Positions 1 to 6,770 of a stretch of 21,854 nt of DNA are shown here, in pieces (position 1 is the first letter of the stretch; every line of letters begins with the position of its first letter). Position numbers and translations under genes: made by a program. The notes under the pieces are model-generated. The model did no database searches and was not told the origin of the DNA. It saw only the letters and a list, made by a program, of their open reading frames with translations. The DNA is from Syntrophomonadaceae bacterium (GTDB taxonomy: Bacteria; Bacillota; Dethiobacteria; DTU022): NCBI GenBank assembly GCA_007127255.1, contig SKZS01000153.1:1-21854 (forward strand), read 5' to 3'.

Positions 1-48
1 CATTAAGTCAGATAATTTAAACAAATATCCGTAATTTGCCAGGAACAA

Positions 49-495
49 TTATACTACAAACGTAACACAGATTCCAGCTTCAGCAAAAATATCTTTAGCT
101 AAGTCGTCAGGATAATTCCCTTCCAAAACTATTGCACTGATCCCTGCATTAACCAGCATTTTAGCGCATACTGCACATGGATAGTGAGTACAGTATAAAA
201 CAGAATCTTTAATAGCGACCCCGTGAATCGCCGCCTGGATAATGGCATTCTGCTCGGCATGGAGACCGCGGCACAATTCGTGTCTTTCACCAGAAGGCAC
301 TTCCAACTTCTCCCTCAGACAGCCAACTTCCCTGCAATGACTGAGTCCACTGGGAGTCCCGTTATAGCCTGTAGAAAGAATCCTTTTGTTATATACAAGC
401 AGAGCGCCCACCTGCCGCCTTAAACAGGTCGAACGAGTGGCAACTACTGCTGCTATTTGCATAAAATAGTGATCCCAACCCGGACGCTCTGACAA
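49..495 (-). CDS. comEB: dCMP deaminase (ComEB family)
   Basis: Zinc-dependent cytosolic deaminase that converts dCMP to dUMP, feeding dTMP synthesis. The 148-residue protein has the cytidine/deoxycytidylate deaminase zinc site: H79-A-E81 (zinc ligand and catalytic Glu) and the P-C107-x-x-C110 pair. Extra conserved cysteines at C54, C59 and C75, before the HAE motif, match the additional metal site known in the dCMP deaminase branch. The length is normal. The chosen start is TTG at 495, preceded by AGAGGTGG about 5-8 bases upstream; the N-terminus then aligns well with ComEB (W-x-x-Y-F-M, followed by R-S-T-C). It lies 18 bp after upp and is the last gene of the apparent nptA-to-comEB operon in this window. 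In Bacillus the family name comes from the late-competence operon, but no competence gene is seen here. Confidence 0.93.
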   Translation of the reverse strand: MSERPGWDHYFMQIAAVVATRSTCLRRQVGALLVYNKRILSTGYNGTPSGLSHCREVGCLREKLEVPSGERHELCRGLHAEQNAIIQAAIHGVAIKDSVLYCTHYPCAVCAKMLVNAGISAIVLEGNYPDDLAKDIFAEAGICVTFVV

Positions 496-513
496 TGGGC
501 CACCTCTTTCTAG

Positions 514-1143
514 TTAAGCTGTACCGAAAAGACGATCGCCTGCATCTCCTAATCCCGGAACGATATAGGCTTTTTCATTTAGTTTCTCATCAATGGAAGC
601 CAGGTATATTTTTACATCAGGGTGGCTGGCAGTAATTGCCTTAATCCCTTCCGGCGCAGCAATCAGGCTGAGCAACCGAATGTTTTGTACGCCTGCTTGC
701 TTTAATAGTGTAAGGGCATGAACAGCAGAACCGCCGGTAGCCAGCATTGGTTCAAGTAAAAAACAATCCACGTCATTAATATCAGGGGGCAGATTATTAT
801 AATACTCTACCGGAACATGTGTATCATGATCACGATAAAGGCCAATATGACCTGCCCGGGCATAGGGAAAAAGCTTCAAGGCCCCCGGCACCATGCCTAA
901 CCCGGCCCTGAGCACGGCAACAAAAACAGGTTCCGCCTTGCTTATTACCGTCCCCTTGCAGGGTCCAACCGGCGTGACGATGTCTACTTCAACTGTATCC
1001 ATATCGCGGACAGCCTCAAAAAGCAAAAGGGCGGTAATTTCCTCTACAAGACCGCGAAACTGCCAGGTTTCAGTTTCTAAACGCCGGCACTGGGTCAACT
1101 TGTGCTGAACCAGGGGATGATTGACAACAACTACATCTTCCAA
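514..1143 (-). CDS. upp: Uracil phosphoribosyltransferase
   Basis: Pyrimidine salvage enzyme in the cytosol: uracil plus PRPP gives UMP and pyrophosphate. It has 209 residues, the usual length. The N-terminal N-H-P-L-V-Q-H-K-L-T block (8-17), the PRPP loop P-M-L-A-T-G-G-S (132-139) and the C-terminal P-G-L-G-D-A-G-D-R-L-F-G-T block are all diagnostic. The residue before the P-M-L-A-T-G-G loop is Glu131, where family members usually have Asp; the PRPP motif generally allows either acid, so activity is expected. The start is TTG at 1143, because it gives the family N-terminus. An ATG five bases further upstream is out of frame and opens only a five-codon ORF. The SD is AGGAG. It sits 28 bp after glyA, in the same order as glyA-upp in Bacillus, and is followed by dCMP deaminase. 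Confidence 0.96.
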   Translation of the reverse strand: MEDVVVVNHPLVQHKLTQCRRLETETWQFRGLVEEITALLLFEAVRDMDTVEVDIVTPVGPCKGTVISKAEPVFVAVLRAGLGMVPGALKLFPYARAGHIGLYRDHDTHVPVEYYNNLPPDINDVDCFLLEPMLATGGSAVHALTLLKQAGVQNIRLLSLIAAPEGIKAITASHPDVKIYLASIDEKLNEKAYIVPGLGDAGDRLFGTA

Positions 1144-1171
1144 GTCATATCAGCTCCTATCCTTAGATTTT

Positions 1172-2431
1172 TTAATAAGCGGGAAATTCTAAACAGATAT
1201 TCTCTACGCTCCGCTTTACATCATCCAGGTTTCTGCTGTTAAAACGGGACGCTATAGTTTTTTCAATTAAGCCGGCAATTTGACGCATCTGTTCAGGTGT
1301 CATCCCTCGGGAAGTCAGGGTCGGCGAGCCAAGCCTTATACCGCTGGGGTTGTTGGCTCCCCTGGGGTCATAAGGTATTACATTTTTGTTAACTATTATA
1401 CCGACTTCTTCAAGCAGCTTTTCAGCTTCCATGCCGGATATATCTTTATTGCGTAAATCAACCAGGACCAGGTGTGTATCGGTCCCACCGGTGACAAGAG
1501 TAAAATCCAGTTCCGCTAAAGCCGCGGCCAAAGCAGAAGCATTGGCCAGGACATTTTCCTGGTAAGTTACAAAATCCGGCAGCTGGGCCTCCTTGAAGGC
1601 AACAGCCTTGGCTGCAATAATGTGCATCAGGGGTCCGCCTTGCAACCCCGGAAAAACTGCCTTATCAATCTCCGAAGCATATTTATGACGGCAGAAAATC
1701 ATCCCGCCACGCGGACCGCGAAAAGTTTTATGTGTGGTAGCGGTAACTATATCTGAACATAAAACAGGATTGGGATGCACACCGGCGGCAACCAGGCCGG
1801 CTGTGTGAGCCATATCTACCAGGAAAATAGCTCCTATTTCCCGGGCAATATCAGCAAAGCCTTCAAAATCAATGCGACGCGGGTAAGAACTGGCTCCGGC
1901 AATGATCAACCTTGGTCTAACCTCATGCGCTACTTTCCTCACTTCTTCAAGATTAAGCAGGCAGGACCCAGGTTCTACTTTGTAACTGAAAGACTGATAG
2001 TAGCGCCCGGAAATGTTGACTTTACTACCATGTGTCAGGTGCCCGCCATGGCTGAGATCCATTCCCAGGATCCGATCTCCCGGCTTAAGCATAGCCAAAA
2101 ATACTGCCATGTTAGCCGATGTTCCTGAATGAGGTTGAACGTTGGCATGTTCTGCGTTAAACAATTCCCCTGCTCTTTCACAAGCCAACCTTTCAGCCTG
2201 GTCTACACAATTGCAGCCGCCATAATAACGAGCGCCTGCATAACCTTCCGCATACTTATTGGTTAAAACCGAACCCTGGGCTTCGAGAACTGCCCTGCTG
2301 ACCAGGTTTTCAGAAGCAATCAAAATTAAGTTTTCCTGCTGCCTTTTCGTTTCGGCAGCTATGGTTGAATATATTTCCGGATCTGCCGCCTGGAGCGGTT
2401 CACGATTTAATTTACTGCTTGCTGTGCTCAT
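1172..2431 (-). CDS. glyA: Serine hydroxymethyltransferase
   Basis: PLP enzyme that interconverts serine plus tetrahydrofolate with glycine plus 5,10-methylene-THF, the main cytosolic source of one-carbon units. The 419-residue length is typical. Visible signatures are L-I-A-S-E-N (37-42), Y-A-E-G-Y with R-Y-Y-G-G (60-72), L-V-D-M-A-H (D206 and H209 around the cofactor), and the PLP-lysine motif T-T-H-K-T-F-R-G-P-R-G-G with K235 as the Schiff-base lysine. The ATG at 2431 is the only sensible start, but the nearest SD-like GGAG is about 13 bases upstream, which is long. It sits 21 bp after rpiB and 28 bp before upp. No riboswitch fits in the short upstream gap, so expression presumably depends on the operon promoter upstream of the Na/Pi cotransporter gene. 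Confidence 0.97.
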   Translation of the reverse strand: MSTASSKLNREPLQAADPEIYSTIAAETKRQQENLILIASENLVSRAVLEAQGSVLTNKYAEGYAGARYYGGCNCVDQAERLACERAGELFNAEHANVQPHSGTSANMAVFLAMLKPGDRILGMDLSHGGHLTHGSKVNISGRYYQSFSYKVEPGSCLLNLEEVRKVAHEVRPRLIIAGASSYPRRIDFEGFADIAREIGAIFLVDMAHTAGLVAAGVHPNPVLCSDIVTATTHKTFRGPRGGMIFCRHKYASEIDKAVFPGLQGGPLMHIIAAKAVAFKEAQLPDFVTYQENVLANASALAAALAELDFTLVTGGTDTHLVLVDLRNKDISGMEAEKLLEEVGIIVNKNVIPYDPRGANNPSGIRLGSPTLTSRGMTPEQMRQIAGLIEKTIASRFNSRNLDDVKRSVENICLEFPAY

Positions 2432-2452
2432 CTGTTTCTATCAGCTCCACTA

Positions 2453-2890
2453 TTAATTTTCCAGTAATGATATTTTATCTAAACGCCGCATGTGCCTGCC
2501 TCCATCAAACGAGGCGCTGAGAAATGATTCAACTATATCTACAGCCAGACCCGGTCCGACAACCCTTGAGCCCATTGTTAACACATTGGCGTTATTGTGT
2601 TCACGGGCACAGCGGGCACTGTAAGCCTCGCTGCAAAGAGCCGCCCTGATTCCTTTATGCTTGTTTGCAGCTATCGACATGCCAATTCCTGTTCCACAAA
2701 TCAGCACCCCATATTCATATTCCCCGGACAGCACAGCATTTACCACTAAAACAGCTATGTCTGGATAATCAACACTATCCTCGGATAGCACACCATAATC
2801 TTTATATAGCCGACCATATTCGTGTAAATGCCCGATTATGCTCTCTTTTAACATAAATCCGGCATGATCACTCCCCAGGGCTATTTTCAT
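2453..2890 (-). CDS. rpiB: Ribose-5-phosphate isomerase B
   Basis: Interconverts ribose 5-phosphate and ribulose 5-phosphate in the non-oxidative pentose phosphate pathway. The 145-residue protein belongs to the RpiB/LacAB family: G-S-D-H-A-G-F (6-12), the C65-G-T-G-I-G loop with the catalytic Cys, R-E-H-N-N-A-N-V-L with H98, and G-G-R-H-M-R-R near the C-terminus. The sugar-phosphate-binding loop usually reads E-H-N-D-A-N; the N-N here is a conservative change. The ATG start lies inside the end of the upstream ywlE gene (23-bp overlap), with AGGAGG about 9 bases before it, suggesting translational coupling. A ywlE-rpiB pair is also found in Bacillus. LacA/LacB isomerases are relatives, but the lone gene beside glyA and upp supports RpiB. 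Confidence 0.94.
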   Translation of the reverse strand: MKIALGSDHAGFMLKESIIGHLHEYGRLYKDYGVLSEDSVDYPDIAVLVVNAVLSGEYEYGVLICGTGIGMSIAANKHKGIRAALCSEAYSARCAREHNNANVLTMGSRVVGPGLAVDIVESFLSASFDGGRHMRRLDKISLLEN

Positions 2891-3359
2891 GCGGCGAACC
2901 CTCCTTCAATTTCAAAGTAATCTTCTTTACACAAGCACGTATCTCCTCTAACACCTGATGGTATTTTTCCGGACCGTAACTTGCAGGGTCCTCTAAATCA
3001 ACACCATCCCGGGTCAAATCGGCGAACTCTTTTAACAAAAATGTTTTATTGGCTGCCCTGGGAAAACGGGCCAGTAGTTGACGTTGATGATCACTTGTCA
3101 TTACCAGGATAATATCAGAATCATCAATTAAGTCATAGTCAAGCTGTTTCGAAATATGCTTATTGAGTCCCGGATGTTCGGCACCAAAAAACTTTCTAAC
3201 CGGTTCAGAGGCCTTTTCTCCTGCAGCTGCAGATAAGCCGGCCGATGATACCTCAACATTAAATGGCAAACTAGTCTCAGACAGCTCTGCATTTAAAAGT
3301 GATTCTGCCATTGGACTGCGGCAAGTATTGCCGGTGCAAACGAAAAGGATTTTTAACAT
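2868..3359 (-). CDS. ywlE: Low-molecular-weight protein phosphatase, YwlE-type (likely arginine phosphatase)
   Basis: Cytosolic phosphatase of the low-molecular-weight tyrosine phosphatase fold. The P-loop near the N-terminus reads C8-T-G-N-T12-C13-R14-S, with C8 as nucleophile, and the general-acid Asp lies in the D-L-E-D-P stretch (121-125). Thr at position 12, in place of the Ile/Leu of true tyrosine phosphatases, is the feature known from Bacillus YwlE to favour phospho-arginine, so this is probably a protein-arginine phosphatase opposing an McsB-type kinase. That kinase is not in this window, so the specificity is inferred. I chose ATG at 3359 (163 residues) rather than the in-frame TTG at 3377, because GGAGG at 3366-3370 is six bases from the ATG and falls inside the longer reading. 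It follows sua5 by about 20 bp and overlaps rpiB. Confidence 0.9.
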   Translation of the reverse strand: MLKILFVCTGNTCRSPMAESLLNAELSETSLPFNVEVSSAGLSAAAGEKASEPVRKFFGAEHPGLNKHISKQLDYDLIDDSDIILVMTSDHQRQLLARFPRAANKTFLLKEFADLTRDGVDLEDPASYGPEKYHQVLEEIRACVKKITLKLKEGSPHENSPGE

Positions 3360-3365
3360 TACTAA

Positions 3366-3370
3366 CCTCC
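3366..3370 (-). promoter_or_regulatory. Ribosome binding site that fixes the ywlE start
   Basis: A perfect GGAGG on the minus strand, six bases before the ATG at 3359. An upstream in-frame TTG (3377) would place this SD inside the coding sequence and would itself have no good SD, so the shorter protein is preferred. Confidence 0.8.
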
Positions 3371-3379
3371 ATTTCAAAC

Positions 3380-4402
3380 TTAAACCTTAATTGTCCTTGC
3401 AGCTGCTTTCCTGAGCCGATTCATCACCGCTAAGCCGAGACCCGCGGTTTCAGTCTCTTCTGCCAGGATTAAATCGACCTTTCGAGCATCCAGCTGGCGG
3501 AGAGTTTGAAATAATTTCGCTGCCAGCAATCCTGCTTCAATTTCTGGCGAGAAATTGGGCTGTTTAGTAAAGTTCAACATGCCGACAACAAATCCCTTTC
3601 TGTTGTAATGGCAAGCGAGGCTGTTAAGAAGCCTGCGGCGCCTGTTTATTGCTCCGGTAACCAGAATCAGCGGGGCCAGGGGGGAATAGTGACGGTACCT
3701 CATGCCCGGAGATGAAGGTTGTTCGATATTTGCACCGCTACCTGCCAATCGAATATGGCAGCCTAATGTTTCTTCAAGCCGTTCACGGGACAATCCTCCC
3801 GGCCTGAGGATGACAGGTTCTGAACCTGTTAAATCAAGGACCGTTGATTCGACGCCAATGGCACAAACATTGCTTTTTATAACGGCATCAATTCGGCCGG
3901 AGAGATCTTCTAAAACATGCCTGAAGTCTGTCGGGCTCGGTCTGCCAGACCAGTTCGCACTCGGGGCAGCTATCGGCACACGTGATAACCTGATTAAATT
4001 GAGAGCAACCCTGTGATCGGGCATACGTACAGCTACGGTTGGCAGTCCGGCACTAACTACTTCCGAAATATTTTCAGATCTCTGCAGCACAAGGCTTAAT
4101 GGACCGGGCCAATATTTTTCAATTAGCAAGTAAGCGGTGTCAGGAATCTCGCGAGCCACTGATCTCAGCTGCTTTTGGTCTGATAAATGAACAATCAGGG
4201 GATTATCAGGTGGCCGTCCTTTCGCAGTAAATATTTTTTTTACTGCTTCAGTATCGGTTGCTGATGCACCAAGTCCATATACAGTTTCGGTGGGGAAAGC
4301 TACCAATCCCCCCCGCCTTATTATCCTGGCAGCCCTGGCAATGGAGTTTTTATGATCACTGAGCAGCAGGGTCCCTTTTATCCGAATCATTGAACGACTC
4401 AT
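3380..4402 (-). CDS. sua5: Threonylcarbamoyl-AMP synthase, two-domain Sua5 form
   Basis: First enzyme of the universal tRNA t6A37 modification: it makes threonylcarbamoyl-AMP from threonine, bicarbonate and ATP for the TsaD complex. At 340 residues it is the long Sua5 form, not the short TsaC form. The YrdC-type domain occupies roughly 17-205, with P-T-E-T-V-Y-G-L-G (37-45), K61-G-R63-P, the A-P-S-A-N motif (146-150) and G-V-E-S-T-V (183-188). The linker S-P-G-M-R-Y-R-H-Y-S-P (231-241) leads into the C-terminal Sua5 domain (about 245-340). The ATG at 4402 is preferred over the ATG four codons later because GAGG is spaced eight bases before it. It lies 44 bp after the Na/Pi cotransporter gene with no terminator between, and directly precedes ywlE; in Bacillus ywlC and ywlE are also close neighbours. 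Confidence 0.95.
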   Translation of the reverse strand: MSRSMIRIKGTLLLSDHKNSIARAARIIRRGGLVAFPTETVYGLGASATDTEAVKKIFTAKGRPPDNPLIVHLSDQKQLRSVAREIPDTAYLLIEKYWPGPLSLVLQRSENISEVVSAGLPTVAVRMPDHRVALNLIRLSRVPIAAPSANWSGRPSPTDFRHVLEDLSGRIDAVIKSNVCAIGVESTVLDLTGSEPVILRPGGLSRERLEETLGCHIRLAGSGANIEQPSSPGMRYRHYSPLAPLILVTGAINRRRRLLNSLACHYNRKGFVVGMLNFTKQPNFSPEIEAGLLAAKLFQTLRQLDARKVDLILAEETETAGLGLAVMNRLRKAAARTIKV

Positions 4403-4446
4403 TAAGTATTCCTCATCTTTCAGGCAGAGAAAGCAGTGGTTTTATT

Positions 4447-6054
4447 TTAGGATTTCTCTTCGAGGACCAATTCAGCAATGTTCTTGGCATGATCAGCTAC
4501 TCGCTCTAGATTGCTCAGGAGATCGAGATAAATAACTCCGGCTGACGGATAGCATTTTTTTGTATTAATCCTTTCAATATGCTCATTACGCAGTTTCTTT
4601 TCCTGTGCATCAACTTCATCATCCTTAAGAATTACCCGGCTGGCCAGTTCCGGATCATTATTCTCAAAGGCTGACAAAGCATCCTCCAGCATTAATCTGA
4701 TCTTGTCATAAAAATCACTAATTTCTTCCAGGGCCGTAGCGGAAAATGGCAGCCTCTCTTCAACTTTCATTTCACCCAGTTGCATTATATTCTCAGCGTG
4801 ATCACCAATCCGCTCAAGATCATTTGCCGAAGACATAAGATTTCCAATAAATTTAGTTTGTTGTTGAGACATGGAATGCTGAGACAGATCGGAGAGGTAA
4901 ACATTAATTTCTTTTTCAAGGCCGTCAATTAGATCTTCCATCTGTACTATATGTTTTATTTTTTTTAGATCATTTTTCAAAAATACCTGCATCGCCTCAT
5001 CTAGCATTTCCCGGGCGATACCGGCCATACGAAGCAATTCCTGTTTAGCGCCGCCAAGCGCTACGGCCGGAGTTTTAAGGATACGCTCATCCAGATACTT
5101 GGGGCCAAAATCCATTTTTTCATCTTCCCCGGGCACAATGTAGGTAATTAAGCGGGTAAAATATTTAAGAAATGCGATAAATATAATAGTGTTAAGAAGG
5201 TTAAATGCGGTATGCGTGTTAGCTACCTGGCGGGGTACAGTAGTTGCAGTATGCATAATAAGCTCGGTAAACGGTCCCAGTATGGCCAGGGCCAGGGCTA
5301 CCCCAAGAATATTAAATAAAACATGAGCAAGAGCAGCACGTCGTGCAGCTACATTAGCCCCAATACTGGCTAAAATTGCAGTGAAACTGGTCCCGATATT
5401 TGTTCCTAAAACCAGGGGGACAGCTGCATCAAAGGGAATTAAATCCTGAAGGGTCATAGCTATGATCACACCGGTTGCGGCACTACTGCTTTGAATGAGA
5501 GCAGTAAATACAGCTCCGGCCAGGATGCCCAGTATTGGATAGGCGCTGAATTGAACCAGCATATTATGGAAAGCATCCAGATCCCTCAGCGGCATCATGC
5601 CGGTTGACATAGTAATCATGCCCAGGAAAAGCAAACCGAAACCGAGCACTGTTTGTCCAATATAACGATGAAAGCGGCGCCTGCCAAAAAAATTTAAAAG
5701 GGAGCCAATACCAATTGCAGGAAAAGCGATTGCTCCAATATCAAAAGAAATTATCTGTGCTGTAACCGTTGTCCCTATATTGGCTCCAACGATTACGCTT
5801 ATTGCCTGTGAAAGATTCATTAATCCGGCATTTGCAAATCCGACAACCATAACAGAAGCTGTACTGCTGCTTTGAACGAGGAATGTAACCAGAACTCCGG
5901 TTAGCACTCCTATCACCGGCTTATTAGTTAATACTTCAAGTATACGGCGAAATCGATCACCTGCCGCTTTTTGCATGCCGGAAGCCATAATCTGGATGCC
6001 AAACAAAAACAGACCCAGGCCACCGATAGTGCTAAAAGCTATATCCCAGAACAA
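4447..6054 (-). CDS. Na+/phosphate cotransporter with C-terminal PhoU-like domain
   Basis: Membrane protein of the Na/Pi-cotransporter II (NptA/YjbB-like) family, expected to move inorganic phosphate coupled to sodium; the direction (uptake or export) cannot be read from sequence. It has 535 residues. Two inverted Na/Pi repeats each carry the signature Q-S-S-S (Q61-S-S-S-T-A-S and Q188-S-S-S-A-A-T), each followed by a G-A-N-I-G-T or G-T-N-I-G-T loop (90-95 and 217-222). There are about eight hydrophobic segments up to roughly residue 307. Residues about 335-530 form a helical PhoU-like domain with the repeated pattern D-L-E-R-I-G-D-H-A-E-N and N-L-E-R-V-A-D-H-A-K-N. The start is TTG at 6054 with GGAGGGG seven bases upstream. 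It is the first gene of the minus-strand operon and is read from the promoter at 6109-6137. No other phosphate genes are nearby. Confidence 0.92.
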   Translation of the reverse strand: MFWDIAFSTIGGLGLFLFGIQIMASGMQKAAGDRFRRILEVLTNKPVIGVLTGVLVTFLVQSSSTASVMVVGFANAGLMNLSQAISVIVGANIGTTVTAQIISFDIGAIAFPAIGIGSLLNFFGRRRFHRYIGQTVLGFGLLFLGMITMSTGMMPLRDLDAFHNMLVQFSAYPILGILAGAVFTALIQSSSAATGVIIAMTLQDLIPFDAAVPLVLGTNIGTSFTAILASIGANVAARRAALAHVLFNILGVALALAILGPFTELIMHTATTVPRQVANTHTAFNLLNTIIFIAFLKYFTRLITYIVPGEDEKMDFGPKYLDERILKTPAVALGGAKQELLRMAGIAREMLDEAMQVFLKNDLKKIKHIVQMEDLIDGLEKEINVYLSDLSQHSMSQQQTKFIGNLMSSANDLERIGDHAENIMQLGEMKVEERLPFSATALEEISDFYDKIRLMLEDALSAFENNDPELASRVILKDDEVDAQEKKLRNEHIERINTKKCYPSAGVIYLDLLSNLERVADHAKNIAELVLEEKS

Positions 6055-6108
6055 TAAGCTGCCCCTCCATAAAAGGGTTATTTGACATGCATTGATCCTG
6101 CTTAAAAC

Positions 6109-6137
6109 ATTATAAGTTAAAGCGGACCTATTATCAA
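6109..6137 (-). promoter_or_regulatory. Sigma-A-type promoter for the Na/Pi cotransporter operon
   Basis: On the minus strand TTGATA (6137-6132) is separated by exactly 17 bases from TATAAT (6114-6109). Transcription should begin near 6102, giving a leader of about 48 bases before the TTG start at 6054. This is the best-matching promoter in the window and fits the operon nptA-sua5-ywlE-rpiB-glyA-upp-comEB. Confidence 0.8.
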
Positions 6138-6173
6138 TTTTAATTCTTCAGTTTAGCCTTACCTGCAAAAGCC

Positions 6174-6193
6174 GTTATATAGTTCTCTATAAC
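6174..6193. repeat. 20-bp imperfect palindrome between nptA and nikR
   Basis: GTTATATAGTTCTCTATAAC matches its own reverse complement at 16 of 20 positions; the outer six bases of each arm are perfect. It lies about 37 bp upstream of the nptA -35 box and about 100 bp upstream of the nikR promoter. It could be a regulator binding site for either divergent gene; no regulator is identified. Confidence 0.45.
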
Positions 6194-6252
6194 AGTAGAA
6201 AATCCTTCTTAAAAAAATTAATTTAAATTTTAACGCTTCATGAAAAATTTCA

Positions 6253-6285
6253 AGCATATCATAATTCATATAATCGAGGTATGCT
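6253..6285. promoter_or_regulatory. Inverted repeat overlapping the nikR promoter (possible NikR autoregulatory site)
   Basis: AGCATA (6253-6258) and TATGCT (6280-6285) form a perfect inverted repeat with a 21-base spacer. The right arm runs into the extended -10 element of the nikR promoter, so a bound protein would block RNA polymerase. NikR proteins bind spaced inverted half-sites (in E. coli GTATGA-N16-TCATAC), but the spacing here is five bases longer and the half-site differs, so assignment to NikR is inference only. Confidence 0.4.
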
Positions 6286-6290
6286 ATAAT
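6282..6290 (+). promoter_or_regulatory. Extended -10 promoter for nikR
   Basis: TGCTATAAT is a perfect extended -10 element (TGn-TATAAT). No good -35 is present at 17 bases (TAATTC at 6262-6267), as is common for extended -10 promoters. Transcription would begin near 6297, leaving a leader of about 23 bases that contains the SD GGTGGAGG before the GTG start at 6320. Confidence 0.65.
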
Positions 6291-6319
6291 CACTTTATCA
6301 AGGGTGGAGGTGGTTTGCT

Positions 6320-6739
6320 GTGGCAGGACTAATTCGCTTCGGTATATCAATGGAAAATGATTTATTAGAACGTCTGGATCAAGAAATTGTTAAACGCGGT
6401 TATCCAAATCGCTCAGAAGCAATTCGGGATTTGATTCGCAATCAACTGGTCGAACTGGACTGGTCTCAAGATGATGAAGAAGTAGCAGGCACTATTACAA
6501 TTATCTATAACCACCATGTCAGGGGCTTAAGCGACCTGCTGCTGGAACTCCAGCACGACCATCATGATATGATTATTTCGGTAATGCATGTCCACCTGGA
6601 GCATGACCACTGCCTGGAAGTTATGGTTATAAAGGGGAAGGCTTCTGAAGCAAAAGATCTTTCTAGCAGGCTAATCGGGGTTAAAGGAGTTAAACACGGA
6701 AAGCTAACCATTACTTCAACAGGTAAAAGATTAAAATAG
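6320..6739 (+). CDS. nikR: Nickel-responsive transcriptional regulator NikR
   Basis: Dimeric/tetrameric repressor: an N-terminal ribbon-helix-helix (about 1-45, with the L-I-R-F-G-I-S beta strand and the R-S-E-A-I-R-D-L-I-R helix) joined to a C-terminal ACT-like nickel-sensing domain. The nickel ligands known from E. coli NikR are all conserved: H79, H90, H92 (in M-H-V-H-L) and C98 (in H-D-H-C-L-E-V). The length of 139 residues is normal. The start is GTG at 6320, with GGAGG nine bases before it. It is the only plus-strand gene, divergent from the Na/Pi cotransporter gene and convergent with prmC (31 bp between stops). No nickel transporter, hydrogenase or urease gene is in the window, so its target genes are elsewhere. 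A spaced inverted repeat over its own promoter suggests autoregulation. Confidence 0.95.
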   Translation: MAGLIRFGISMENDLLERLDQEIVKRGYPNRSEAIRDLIRNQLVELDWSQDDEEVAGTITIIYNHHVRGLSDLLLELQHDHHDMIISVMHVHLEHDHCLEVMVIKGKASEAKDLSSRLIGVKGVKHGKLTITSTGKRLK

Positions 6740-6770
6740 AAATCTAGTTTTGTATCGACACACTTCCCGC

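Noticed and set aside
1..48. ATG at positions 3-1 (minus) as start of a next gene
   Set aside because: No SD precedes it and nothing of the frame is visible, so a gene cannot be supported from this window.
6055..6319. Classical E. coli-type NikR operator GTATGA-N16-TCATAC
   Set aside because: Not found at that spacing in the nikR/nptA intergenic region; only the wider AGCATA-N21-TATGCT repeat is present.
6159..6350. 63-codon minus-strand ORF overlapping the nikR start
   Set aside because: No family signal, no SD, it covers the nikR promoter region and is opposite to the conserved nikR N-terminus.
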